Assembly: GCF_014645895.1 (NCBI RefSeq)
Contig: NZ_BMMP01000003.1
Coordinates: 431,806-495,805 of the forward strand
DNA length: 64,000 nt
Direction: 5' to 3'
From: Streptomyces daqingensis
Lineage (GTDB): Bacteria; Actinomycetota; Actinomycetes; Streptomycetales; Streptomycetaceae
Positions 25,725 to 36,237 of the stretch are shown one piece after another (the stretch's first letter is position 1; the number at the start of each line of letters is the position of its first letter). The notes beneath the pieces are model-generated. The model did not search any database, was not told the origin of the DNA, and worked only from the letters and a program-made list of their open reading frames with translations. Position numbers and translations under genes: made by a program.

Positions 25725-25972
25725 CCGTCAATGACCGTGGGGTGGGCACAAGTCGCACGTCAGCGGCGTACGTTCGGCCCCCCCCCGGCTCCTCTGCCCC
25801 CGTCCCCTCTGCCTCACGGTTCCGATCCGTGCGGGCGCGGTGGTGAGGACCGGCGGGCACGACGTCAGGGCCGGCGGCGGCCGGGCCTGCGGGGCGTCAT
25901 CGGTGTGGACCGATGGCGCCCCGCTCGCCCCGCCCCCCCCGGATCGTCAACGCCCGGTGCGCGGCCGCCCGT

Positions 25973-27127
25973 TCAGCGGGTGCCGACAGCCGCCCGCACG
26001 GCACCCCGCGCCTGGGCGCAGTCGTCGTGCAGCCTGCGGAGTAAAAGCCGCTGCTCCTCACCCCTGGCCATACCGCCGGGCCGCTCGGCCGCGCCCTGCG
26101 ACGCGACGGGAGGCGCGGGCTCGCGCATGGTGCGCTGCACGGCCGTCTCGTAGTGGCGGATCTCCCGGGTCAGCACCAGCATGAGGTTCACGAGGAAGGC
26201 GTCCCGGGCCGCGCGTCCCTGAGCCTGCGCCAGTTGGCTGATGTGCCGGCGCGCTATGGGCGCGTCACCCAGAACCGCCCACAGCGTCGCCAGGTCGTAA
26301 CCGGGCAGGTACCAGCCCGCGTGCTCCCAGTCGACCAGCGCCGGGCCGGCGGGGGCCAGCAGCACGTTCGTCAGCAGTGCGTCCCCGTGGCAGAACTGCC
26401 AGGGCGTGCCGCTCCCGTACGTACGGGCGATCCCGTGCAGCAGCTTCTGCAGATCGCCGAGGTCGCGGTCCGTCAGCAGCCCCTGCTCGTGGTAGCGGCT
26501 GAGCTTCGCCGGATAGTCGACGGGCCGCTCGAATCCGGAGACGGGAGGCTGCCACAGGTTGAGCCTGCAGACCGCCCCGAGAGCGGCGCGCAGATCAGAG
26601 CGGGGCGGCGCGTCGAGCAGATGGCGCCTCATGGCCGCCACCCGCCCGGGCATCCGTTCGATGACGAGAACGCACTCCTCGGGGTCGGCGGCCACGAGCT
26701 TCGGCACACGCACGGGGGGACGGTGCCGCACGAATGTGCGATAGGCCCCTATTTCGTGCCTGAAGCGCTCTGTCGGAAGCTGCGCACGGTCCACGAGGCA
26801 CTTGGCGACCACGCTCTTGCGCCCGGCCGTGCCCGCCACCAGCACCGAGCGGCCGACGCGGCGCAGGACCTGGACCGGCTGGAACTCCGGGCAGATGCGC
26901 TGGACCGAGTCGAGGGCCGCGCGGATCCGCTCGCCCTGAGGGCCGGTCAGGTCCAGCCTCCCGCTGACGGACTGGGCTCCGATGGCGCCGGAGAGCCTGC
27001 CCCGCGCAGGCCCGCGGGTGAGAGGGCCCCGGCCCGTGGTGGGAGGGAACGCCGGAGAGCCTCCGGCGTAGGTCGGATTTCCGAGCGGCCGCAACGGTGC
27101 GGACACGGAGGACGTCGCTGGATGCAT
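25973..27127 (-). CDS. aminoglycoside phosphotransferase-fold protein with a TTA codon
   Basis: A protein of 384 residues. [11 protein letters not shown] supplies the nucleotide-binding lysine, [12 protein letters not shown] the catalytic HGD..L..N motif and [20 protein letters not shown] the Mg2+-binding aspartate; together these define the APH/choline kinase fold. The substrate is unknown and antibiotic resistance should not be assumed. Residue 362 (26042-26044) is encoded by TTA, the codon read by the bldA tRNA in streptomycetes. ATG at 27127. It diverges from the NsdA-family regulator across a 206-bp region with three phased repeats. Confidence 0.82.
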   Translation of the reverse strand: MHPATSSVSAPLRPLGNPTYAGGSPAFPPTTGRGPLTRGPARGRLSGAIGAQSVSGRLDLTGPQGERIRAALDSVQRICPEFQPVQVLRRVGRSVLVAGTAGRKSVVAKCLVDRAQLPTERFRHEIGAYRTFVRHRPPVRVPKLVAADPEECVLVIERMPGRVAAMRRHLLDAPPRSDLRAALGAVCRLNLWQPPVSGFERPVDYPAKLSRYHEQGLLTDRDLGDLQKLLHGIARTYGSGTPWQFCHGDALLTNVLLAPAGPALVDWEHAGWYLPGYDLATLWAVLGDAPIARRHISQLAQAQGRAARDAFLVNLMLVLTREIRHYETAVQRTMREPAPPVASQGAAERPGGMARGEEQRLLLRRLHDDCAQARGAVRAAVGTR

Positions 27128-27275
27128 GGTGAGCAGGGTCCCTTCGTGCGCCGGCAGGTCGCCGCGCCCGCCGGACGGCCCCGTGCGGTCCGCACCCTGG
27201 GGAATGCGGGCCGTCCCGGGACCTGGCCGGAGTGGCGCGTGCATACAGCACACCCGGGCGCGCGGGTGGCACACC

Positions 27276-27305
27276 ATCTGGCGGACCCTGGCGAACCCTG
27301 GCGAA
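27276..27305. repeat. three helically phased 10-bp direct repeats in a divergent promoter region
   Basis: ATCTGGCGGA (27276-27285), CCCTGGCGAA (27286-27295) and CCCTGGCGAA (27296-27305) follow one another without gaps. Their 10-bp period puts all copies on one face of the helix, 28 bp before the ATG of the regulator gene. Confidence 0.55.
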
Positions 27306-27333
27306 TAGTTCCGGGGCAGTTGGGCGGGGGTTA

Positions 27334-28869
27334 ATGTCAACTAAGCCGAGAACCTGGGGGCTTGACGTGACCAAGGGACCCAACACCCGCCTCGCGGACC
27401 TTTTCGGGCTGGCCGGATGGTCCAAGGGCGAACTCGCGAGACTCGTGAACCGGCAGTCGGCGGCCATGGGCCACGCGCAGCTGGCGACCGACACCTCGCG
27501 GGTGCGGCGGTGGATCGACATGGGGGAGACCCCGCGTGATCCGGTGCCGAAGGTGCTTGCGGCTCTTTTCACCGAGCGACTCGGCCGTGTCGTGACCATC
27601 GAGGACCTCGGGTTCAGCAAGCCGGGCAGAGCTGCCGGACGGCAGCATTCCGGTCTCGACGGGATGCCGTGGGCACCCGACCGGACAGCCGAGGTCCTCA
27701 CCGAATTCACGGGAATGGACCTCATGCTCAACCGACGCGGCTTGGTGGGTGCGGGCGCCGCGCTCACCGCAGGATCGGCACTCACCAGTGCCATGTACGA
27801 CTGGCTCCGTACGGCGCCGGCCCCCGCTTCCGGCTCCTTCGGCCCCGGCCCGGTCCGCTACGCGGACCAGGCCGCCATCGACAGGTACGACGCGGCCCCG
27901 GTGGGGTCCCAGGAGATCGAGGCGCTGGAGCACTCGGTCGAGGTCTTCCGCGCCTGGGACGCGGCCCGCGGCGGAGGACTCCAGCGCAAGGCCGTGGTCG
28001 GCCAGCTCAACGAGGTGGGCGGCATGCTCGCGTACCACCATCCCGACCGGCTCCAGCGGCGGCTGTGGGGCGTCGCCGCCAACCTGGCAGTGCTCGCCGG
28101 GTGGATGTCGCACGACGTGGGCATGGAGCCCACCGCGCAGAAGTACTTCGTCATCGCCGCGCACGCCGCGCGCGAGGGCGGGGACCGTCCGCGTGCGGGC
28201 GAGGCCCTCTCCCGCGCGGCACGCCAGATGGTGCATCTGGGACGCCCGGACGAGGCCCTCGACCTGATGAAGCTCGCGCGAGCGGGCTCAGGCGAGGAGA
28301 CGCTGCCGCGTACGCAGGCGATGCTGCACACCATCGAGGCCTGGGCGCAGGCGTCCATGGGGCGCGGCCAGGCGATGCGCCGCACCCTCGGCAAGGCCGA
28401 GGAGCTGTTCGCGTCGGACAAGGGCGACGTACCGCCGCCGAGCTGGATGCAGATGTTCGACGAGGCGGATCTGCACGGCATGGAGGCGCTGGCCTACCGC
28501 ACGCTCGCCGATCACGAGCCCGCCGCGGCCGGCTCCGCGGAACGCCACGCCAAGCAGGCGCTGCAGCTGCGGGCGCACGAGCGGCAGCGCTCGAAGATCT
28601 TCGACTGGATCTCCCTGGCCTCGGCCTACTTCATCGCCGACGAACCCGAGCAGGCGGACCGCTACGCCCGGCTGGCCCTCGTCAGCATCGGCGAGAACTC
28701 CTCCCACCGCACGTGGGACCGGCTGCGGGAGATGTACCGGCTGACGGGCAAGTACGCGAGCCACGCGGGAATCGCGGACCTGCGGGAGGAGATCCAGCTC
28801 GCGATGCCGAGGCACCACAAGCAGGCGCCTCCCCGCCTGCCCGGCGCTCGCGGCCTGCGCAGCGTCTGA
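27334..28869 (+). CDS. NsdA-family pleiotropic regulator
   Basis: A protein of 511 residues. The N-terminus [36 protein letters not shown] and [20 protein letters not shown] match the helix-turn-helix-like head of NsdA, a negative regulator of antibiotic production and sporulation in S. coelicolor. The rest is a TPR-like solenoid ([20 protein letters not shown] and following). It may be a paralogue rather than NsdA itself. ATG at 27334 has GGGGG just upstream; a GTG at 27367 is the alternative. It diverges from the TTA-bearing APH-like gene. Confidence 0.75.
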   Translation: MSTKPRTWGLDVTKGPNTRLADLFGLAGWSKGELARLVNRQSAAMGHAQLATDTSRVRRWIDMGETPRDPVPKVLAALFTERLGRVVTIEDLGFSKPGRAAGRQHSGLDGMPWAPDRTAEVLTEFTGMDLMLNRRGLVGAGAALTAGSALTSAMYDWLRTAPAPASGSFGPGPVRYADQAAIDRYDAAPVGSQEIEALEHSVEVFRAWDAARGGGLQRKAVVGQLNEVGGMLAYHHPDRLQRRLWGVAANLAVLAGWMSHDVGMEPTAQKYFVIAAHAAREGGDRPRAGEALSRAARQMVHLGRPDEALDLMKLARAGSGEETLPRTQAMLHTIEAWAQASMGRGQAMRRTLGKAEELFASDKGDVPPPSWMQMFDEADLHGMEALAYRTLADHEPAAAGSAERHAKQALQLRAHERQRSKIFDWISLASAYFIADEPEQADRYARLALVSIGENSSHRTWDRLREMYRLTGKYASHAGIADLREEIQLAMPRHHKQAPPRLPGARGLRSV

Positions 28870-28928
28870 GCGCAGGCCGGAGGGCACCGGAGCGGGCCGG
28901 GGAGCCGTAGCGGGGTCTCCCGTGTGCG

Positions 28929-31151
28929 TCAGCGGCGCACGTAGCGTTCGGCGACCACGGAGGGGAACTCCACCGGCGCGCCGTGCTCGAGCGACCGCGC
29001 GAGACGCAGGTACTGCGCGTGCGTCCACGCCAGAGGAGTCGCCGAGGCGGTGGCTGTGCCCGGCTTCTCGCGGGGAACCGGAGGCCGCTCGTCCCAGACC
29101 TGCTCCGGAAGCGTCAGCGTCTCGCTCGCGGTGCGGGCCATGTCGCGCAGCCTGCCCGCCGCCGATCGCCGGTCCCCGCGGAGCAGTTCGTACTCTCCGC
29201 GCTCACCGGCGAAGATCGGCCACAGCCGGCCGTGCGTGGTCTTCACCTCAGGGCGGTTGACGGTCCACTGCTCGCCGTTCGGCTGCTCGCCGTAGCCGTC
29301 GCCGGTGTAGCGGTACCAGTGGCGGCCCGAGGGCGTGTCGACGGCGATCTTGCGGTCGACGACGTCGAGGGAGTTGAGGACCACCGGGTCGTCGGCGGCC
29401 TTGACTCCCAGCCGGACGAGCTCCAGGAAGCCGGCGTCCACGACGGTGCGCTGGTCGACGGGGGTCTCGCTGTTGTTGCCGAGCTCGTACTTCTTGCCGG
29501 AGTTCGGCTTCCCGTTCTTCGTCAGCCGCAGGTAGTAGGGCTCGTCCGAGTCGGGGCCGTTGGTGGTGACGGTCCACTTCTCGACCGACTCCTGCCACTT
29601 GTCGGCGGCCTCTAGGTACTTGGCGACCTTGGAGCCCTGGCCGCCGCGGTCCAGCAGGTCCGCGAGGCAGACCAGCCCGGCGATCACGGAGGCGATCGTC
29701 GCGGGCGAGTAGCCCGACTGCTCCTCCCAGCGCTCCTGCTGGGTGTAGGGCGCCTTGTAGCCCTCCTCGCTTTCGTATCCGAGGATGAAGTCCGCAGCCC
29801 GCTCCAGCTGTTCGAGCGTGCTGTCGTCGTGGCGGTCAAGCAGCCAGGCCAGCAGCATCGGCGCGGCCGTCTCGTCGAGCTGGATGTTCGTCCAGAAGGG
29901 CTCGCCGTCGACCTTGCAGTTCTGCGGCCAGTGCCCGTCGGGAAGCTGGGTCCGGAGCATGTAGTCCAGTGCGCGGCCGGCCGCCGCGCGGTCGCCCGCG
30001 GCGAGGAGCCCGGTGCCTATCTGGTACTGGTCGCGCGGCCAGACGAGGTGGTAGGGGCCCGTCTCCGGGACCACGTGGCGGGAGCCGAAGTCCCAGGGCA
30101 TGGAGGGAGAGGCGATGAACGCGCCGGGGTTCTTCTTGTCCTCGCTCGCCGCCAGCGTCACCACGGACGCCGTGTAGAGCGCGCGGTCCCCCGGAGTGCG
30201 CAGGCACGCGGGCGGCTGCGGGAGGGTCGCGAGGTAGGCGGTCCACCCGGCGTCGTACGAATGTGCGGAGGCGTGGAACCCGGACCGCAGCGAACGGCGG
30301 GCCGTCTTCACCGCGTCGTCGGCGCGCTTGCCGAAACCCAGCACCACGGTCTGCCGGGTGCGGGAGCGGCCGTCCATCCTCAGCCGTCCCAGCTGGACGA
30401 TGTTGCCGGGTCCCGCGGTGGCGTAGTGGTTCTTCAACCGGCCGTCGTTCTCGGAGAGTTCGGTCCAGCCGTCGTTCACGCCGAGATAGCCCACGGTCGA
30501 CTCGGCGAAGCCGTCCTCTGCCAGCAGCGCGCTCGCGGCGTTCTTGTCCCGGGCGACGAGTGCGCCGTCCTGCGGGTACGCCTCGTCGTCGTTGCCGTCA
30601 CCGGAGAGCGCGGGGTCGTGGAGCACGTAGACCTGCAGCGGCGTGCCGTTCTGGGACCGGACCTCGACGTCGATGACGACGCTGGAGCGCTCCGGGTCCG
30701 TGACGTAGTGCGTCACGGCGCACCAGCCCTCGCCCTGACTCGTCTGCCGGTACCGGGGGGCGCCGCCGTGGCCGACCAGCTCGGTACGCGTGTCCGCCTG
30801 CCCGACCCGCTGGACGAACGTCCTGCCGTCGGTGACGACGAGCTCCGTGTGGCGGCTGGCGGGCGTGCTGAGGTCGGGGTAGTAGGTCTCGCTCATCCTG
30901 CCGCCCTGCAGGGTGAACCACGCGAGGCTGCGCTCTCCGCGGGCGGTGCCGAACCCGACCTTGTCCGCCGGGTCGAAGCGCGCGTCCTTGCCCGGACCTC
31001 CCGGTGCTTCCCCTGCCGCTGTTGCCGCGCCGCTGCGCGTACCGGACTGCCCGGCTGCCGAGGCGGTGCCGGCCAGCGGCACGGGGGCGGCGATGGCCGA
31101 CGCCCCCACGAGTGCGGCTCGGAGGAAGTTCCGGCGGGAGTTCGTAGACAC
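28929..31151 (-). CDS. Tat-exported GH15 glucoamylase family protein
   Basis: A protein of 740 residues. The N-terminus NSRRNFLRAALVGASA is a twin-arginine signal. A beta-sandwich region (about 55-280) precedes the (alpha/alpha)6 barrel: VWPRDQYQIGTGLLAAG, IQLDETAAPMLLAWLLDRHD, RWEEQSGYSPATIAS (general acid Glu) and THGRLWPIFAGERGEYEL (catalytic base Glu). It should release glucose from maltodextrins or related alpha-glucans outside the cell. GTG at 31151 is 6 bases after GGAGG. A TTCAC/GTGAA dyad lies 55 bp upstream. Confidence 0.87.
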   Translation of the reverse strand: MSTNSRRNFLRAALVGASAIAAPVPLAGTASAAGQSGTRSGAATAAGEAPGGPGKDARFDPADKVGFGTARGERSLAWFTLQGGRMSETYYPDLSTPASRHTELVVTDGRTFVQRVGQADTRTELVGHGGAPRYRQTSQGEGWCAVTHYVTDPERSSVVIDVEVRSQNGTPLQVYVLHDPALSGDGNDDEAYPQDGALVARDKNAASALLAEDGFAESTVGYLGVNDGWTELSENDGRLKNHYATAGPGNIVQLGRLRMDGRSRTRQTVVLGFGKRADDAVKTARRSLRSGFHASAHSYDAGWTAYLATLPQPPACLRTPGDRALYTASVVTLAASEDKKNPGAFIASPSMPWDFGSRHVVPETGPYHLVWPRDQYQIGTGLLAAGDRAAAGRALDYMLRTQLPDGHWPQNCKVDGEPFWTNIQLDETAAPMLLAWLLDRHDDSTLEQLERAADFILGYESEEGYKAPYTQQERWEEQSGYSPATIASVIAGLVCLADLLDRGGQGSKVAKYLEAADKWQESVEKWTVTTNGPDSDEPYYLRLTKNGKPNSGKKYELGNNSETPVDQRTVVDAGFLELVRLGVKAADDPVVLNSLDVVDRKIAVDTPSGRHWYRYTGDGYGEQPNGEQWTVNRPEVKTTHGRLWPIFAGERGEYELLRGDRRSAAGRLRDMARTASETLTLPEQVWDERPPVPREKPGTATASATPLAWTHAQYLRLARSLEHGAPVEFPSVVAERYVRR

Positions 31152-31205
31152 GCGTCCTCCAGGTGAGGCGTGAAGTCGGGCCCCCACAAGGCCCGTTCAG
31201 ATGTG

Positions 31206-31218
31206 TTCACCATGTGAA
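31206..31218 (-). promoter_or_regulatory. operator-like dyad TTCAC-CAT-GTGAA upstream of the glucoamylase gene
   Basis: A perfect 5-3-5 inverted repeat 55 bp before the GTG start. It could bind a sugar-responsive repressor; no regulator gene is adjacent. Confidence 0.35.
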
Positions 31219-31781
31219 GGCGTCCGTCCTGACGGCCTCCGCATGAGTGAGCGAAAGCCTTACCTCGGAAGACCTCTGCGTCAAGAGAGCCTGGTGTGAC
31301 TCCAAACTATGAACGCGGAAGCGGAATTTGAGAGGAGTGCACGGCATGTCCCGCTTACCGGCGGGCAGTCAGGGGACCGCTGCGCAGGCGTCTGGCTGCC
31401 CCGCCGATCCACGCTGCGGCGGTACGGCTCCACGTCGGCGCACAGCTGCCGGCGGCGTACCGCGGCAAACCCGCCGGCCGCCGCACATCGCCCCCTGAGC
31501 GCTCCGCTGTCGCGGACCGCTCACCCCTTTCCCTGGCCCTCCTTCTTCGCAAGACGGCGGCGCTGCCCGGGAGTCGGACGGGCCGGGCTCCCGGTGTGTG
31601 ACCGGGGACCGGGGACGCCTGGCTGCCGGCGCCGCGGGGCGGCAGGCCTCGGGTGACACCGGCGCCCTCCGCGAAGCGCTGCCATTCCGGTGCCGGCGGG
31701 GGCACGCGCCCCGGATTCCGGGTACCCGGTCCGGTACGGCCGCCGCAGGGTGCGCGCGGCCGAAGGTACCGAGGAGGACAG
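31219..31781. other. 563-base region without a convincing gene
   Basis: Open frames here have poor third-position GC. One 50-codon frame at 31346-31498 has GAGGAG upstream and a TTA at codon 4 but weak codon bias, so it is not called. The sequence around 31270-31320 is unusually AT-rich and may hold a promoter. Confidence 0.45.
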
Positions 31782-32114
31782 ATGACGCCGTCCACCCGCG
31801 AAAGCGCGACGAGGACGAACGGGGCGCCGCGCCCGGCTCTGAGGGAACCCGCCCCTCCCACACCCGGTCCGGGGCCGGGCCCTCCGGGTCCCGAGCCCGG
31901 ACCCGCACCGGGACCGGCCCCCGCCCCCGGCCCGGATCCGGTGCCGCCGCCTCCGCCGGGGCCGGGAGGGCCCGATCCCGTACCGCCGAACCCGCAGCCC
32001 CCGACGCCGGGTCCCGAGCCCGGTCCGGCTCCCGACCCGGCTCCCGGCAGCGGGGCCGGGGCGAAGCGAGGCTGTCGACCCCACGCACGCCGGCTGTCCG
32101 CTCCGTCCGCCTGA
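31782..32114 (+). CDS. small Pro/Gly-rich low-complexity protein, uncertain
   Basis: A protein of 110 residues: a short Thr/Arg-rich head, then about 70 residues made of PGPGP, PEPGPAP and PDPVPP units, and a basic tail (AKRGCRPHARR). GAGGAGG at 31771-31777 stands just before the ATG. No signal peptide is seen. The repeats could be a flexible linker or cell-surface segment, or the frame may be an accident of a GC-rich repeat. A strong terminator follows, which favours a transcribed gene. Confidence 0.42.
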   Translation: MTPSTRESATRTNGAPRPALREPAPPTPGPGPGPPGPEPGPAPGPAPAPGPDPVPPPPPGPGGPDPVPPNPQPPTPGPEPGPAPDPAPGSGAGAKRGCRPHARRLSAPSA

Positions 32115-32166
32115 GGCGCCGGCCCCCTTTCCGGGTGAGCCGCCGTCAAGGTTCTCGACGCACGCC

Positions 32167-32201
32167 GAGCGCCGGGCACTCGGGGCGAGTGCCCGGCGCT
32201 C
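32167..32201. terminator. 15-bp hairpin between the Pro-rich gene and dnaK
   Basis: A perfect 15-bp stem (32167-32181 with 32187-32201) and 5-base loop between convergent genes; it can serve both directions. Confidence 0.82.
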
Positions 32202-32232
32202 CGGCCTTTGCCCGACGACCTGGGGCGGACGG

Positions 32233-34137
<1,905 letters not shown>

Positions 34138-34279
34138 CTCGACTCACCTCTCCTACGCCGTCACCGTCGCGAAAATCGGCGAGCGGCCCCGGAGCAGCAG
34201 GCGAACGGGCCATGGCCGGTACCGGGACCGGTCTGCCGCGCCCCACTGCCGCAAGGCCGCGGCGAATGCCTACACTTCC

Positions 34280-34309
34280 TGCATAAAAGTTGAGCCAGGC
34301 AGTGTCAAG
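34280..34309 (-). promoter_or_regulatory. dnaK promoter overlapped by a HAIR-like (HspR) operator
   Basis: On the minus strand TTGACA (34303-34308), 17 bases and TATGCA (34280-34285) form a good promoter. The same stretch reads CTTGACA-N7-GCTCAAC (34289-34309), matching ten of the fourteen fixed positions of the HAIR consensus CTTGAGT-N7-ACTCAAG bound by HspR. This predicts repression under normal growth and release on heat shock. Confidence 0.62.
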
Positions 34310-34417
34310 GGCTGCCGGGGGTCGGTTTCGCGACGGCCGGCCCTCGGACTGCGGACGCGCGGCGCCTGCGCGGGAGGCACACACCGGACGCGGCAGTGGG
34401 GCGCCGGCCTTCAGGCG

Positions 34418-35929
34418 TCAGCCGCCGACCCGGGCGACCAGCACGCAGGCGTCGTCCCGGCCCTCGCGGTCGCCGAACTCCTCGACGACGGCGCGAACGC
34501 ACTCCTGAGCCGTACGCGCCGCGGCGAACCGGCCGGCGAGAGCCAGCAGCCGCTGTGAGCCGCCGTCCTGCACGTGCCCGCCGGGCAGCAGGGGATCGAG
34601 GCCCGTCCCGGAGGGCGCGTCGCCGTACGAGGTGAGTCCGTCGGTGTGCAGGACGAGCAGGTCGCCCGCCTCCAGCACCTCGGTGCGCTGCCCGTACGCG
34701 GCGCCCGGGGCCGCGCCCAGCAGCACGCCCTCCGGCGGCCGCAGCACCCGCCCCTCGCCCCCGCGGAAGAGCAGCGGTGCGGGATGCCCGGCCTGCGACC
34801 ACGTCAGGGTGCGGTCCGCGGGCCGGTAGCGGCAGCACACCGCGCTGCCCAGGGCCGGCTGTGCGGCGGAGTCGAGGAGCTGGTTCAGGTGACCCATCAG
34901 CGCCCCCGGCTCGACGCCCGCCACCGCCATGCCGCGGACCGCGCCCAGCAGCATGGCCATCCCCGACGTCGCCGCGACTCCGTGGCCGGTCAGATCGCCC
35001 GCGGACAGCAGCGTGGCGCCGTCGGGCAGTTCGAGTGCGTCGTACCAGTCGCCCCCGATGAGGGTGCTCGTCGCCGAGGGGAGGTAGTGCGAGGCGATGT
35101 CGAGGGAGCCGTCGGAGCGGGAGAAGCGCCGGGAGCCCCTCCACTGCGGCAGCACCGACTCCTGCAGTTCGACGGCGATGCGCCGCTCGGCCTGCGCCGC
35201 GTGCTGCTCGTGCCGCACCGTCTCGCGCGACTCGAGGACGGCCAGCTCGCTCCGGCGCAGCTCGCTGACGTCCCGGACGACCGCCCACATGGCCGCGGTG
35301 CCGCCGTGGTCGTCGAGGACGGGCTCCCCGAGGAGATGCAGCGTGCGTACGGCGCCGTCCGGCCGCATGATGCGGAACTCGCGGTCGATGGGGCGGCTGT
35401 CCACGAGGCAGTCCGTCACCGCCGCGGCGAGCAGCGGCTGGTCGTCCGGCAGCACCCACGAGGGAAGCTCGTCCAGGGAGAGCGGGCCCTCGGACGGTGC
35501 GCGCCCGAAGATGGCGTACAGCTCCGCGGACCAGGAGACGTCGTCGGTCAGAAGGTTCCACTCGGCGCTGCCGGACCGCGCCGGTAACCGGTCTCCGGGA
35601 GGCGCCTGACCTGCGGCTGCGAGACCCTCCGCCGCCCCGCCGTCCGCGCCGTGCCACTCCGGGGCGTCCGCGCCCGCTGCCGGGGCGCCCGCGCGGAGCT
35701 GGCCCAAGTGCTCGCCCAGGCCGTCCAGGTGGCGGGCGGCGAGATCGCACAGCGCCCGCTTCCACCGCGATGTGGGGTCGCCCGCCTCTTCCCCGCCCGC
35801 GCCCGCCGCGCTCGAGCGGACTGCGTCGATCCCGCCGCGCAGTCGGCGCGCCTGCGTGATGAGCGAGTCCAGCGTGCCGCGCTCGGGCGGCTGGGACGCC
35901 GGGCGGTCCGCATCGAGGTGGGAGGGCAT
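34418..35929 (-). CDS. PAS domain-SpoIIE/PP2C serine phosphatase with a TTA codon
   Basis: A protein of 503 residues. A PAS-type sensor (about 135-235, with AEWNLLTDDVSWSAELYAIF and VVRDVSELRRSE) is followed by a short coiled linker and a SpoIIE-type phosphatase with GGDWYDALEL, GDLTGHGVAA and GRDDACVLVARV, whose aspartates bind the metals. Such proteins usually reset anti-sigma or anti-anti-sigma factors. Codon 115 (35585-35587) is TTA, so translation may depend on bldA. ATG at 35929 follows GGAGA. Confidence 0.86.
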   Translation of the reverse strand: MPSHLDADRPASQPPERGTLDSLITQARRLRGGIDAVRSSAAGAGGEEAGDPTSRWKRALCDLAARHLDGLGEHLGQLRAGAPAAGADAPEWHGADGGAAEGLAAAGQAPPGDRLPARSGSAEWNLLTDDVSWSAELYAIFGRAPSEGPLSLDELPSWVLPDDQPLLAAAVTDCLVDSRPIDREFRIMRPDGAVRTLHLLGEPVLDDHGGTAAMWAVVRDVSELRRSELAVLESRETVRHEQHAAQAERRIAVELQESVLPQWRGSRRFSRSDGSLDIASHYLPSATSTLIGGDWYDALELPDGATLLSAGDLTGHGVAATSGMAMLLGAVRGMAVAGVEPGALMGHLNQLLDSAAQPALGSAVCCRYRPADRTLTWSQAGHPAPLLFRGGEGRVLRPPEGVLLGAAPGAAYGQRTEVLEAGDLLVLHTDGLTSYGDAPSGTGLDPLLPGGHVQDGGSQRLLALAGRFAAARTAQECVRAVVEEFGDREGRDDACVLVARVGG

Positions 35930-36237
35930 GCGTTCTCTCCGATACGGGATGAGGGCTCGGTTACGACTGTTGCACAGGCTGCGACCGGCCGTAAGTGGTT
36001 TTGCCATACCCGATCCGGTGGTGCTGCGGGCATTTGTCCGCGGCCCGGGGCCGGTTGGAGCCGGGGAAGGGTCCTCGGCGCGTCGCGGAAGGGCTGATTC
36101 CCGGTAGGCTCCCGACGCCGGACACGCGCGTTCCGCACCGCCGGGAAACCCAGGAGTAGAACCGCGTGCAACGGCAAGGATGCTGGTCAACGGAAATCCC
36201 GTTGCCAGTCGGAGACCCCGCACCGGATGCTGACCTC

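Noticed and set aside
25973..27127. Aminoglycoside resistance gene
   Set aside because: Only the general APH fold is visible; the fold covers many kinases and nothing indicates an antibiotic substrate.
36166..36237. N-terminal extension of the HEAT-like protein from GTG 36166
   Set aside because: Third codon positions are A-rich here, unlike the rest of the gene, so ATG 36238 was preferred despite a ribosome site near 36166.
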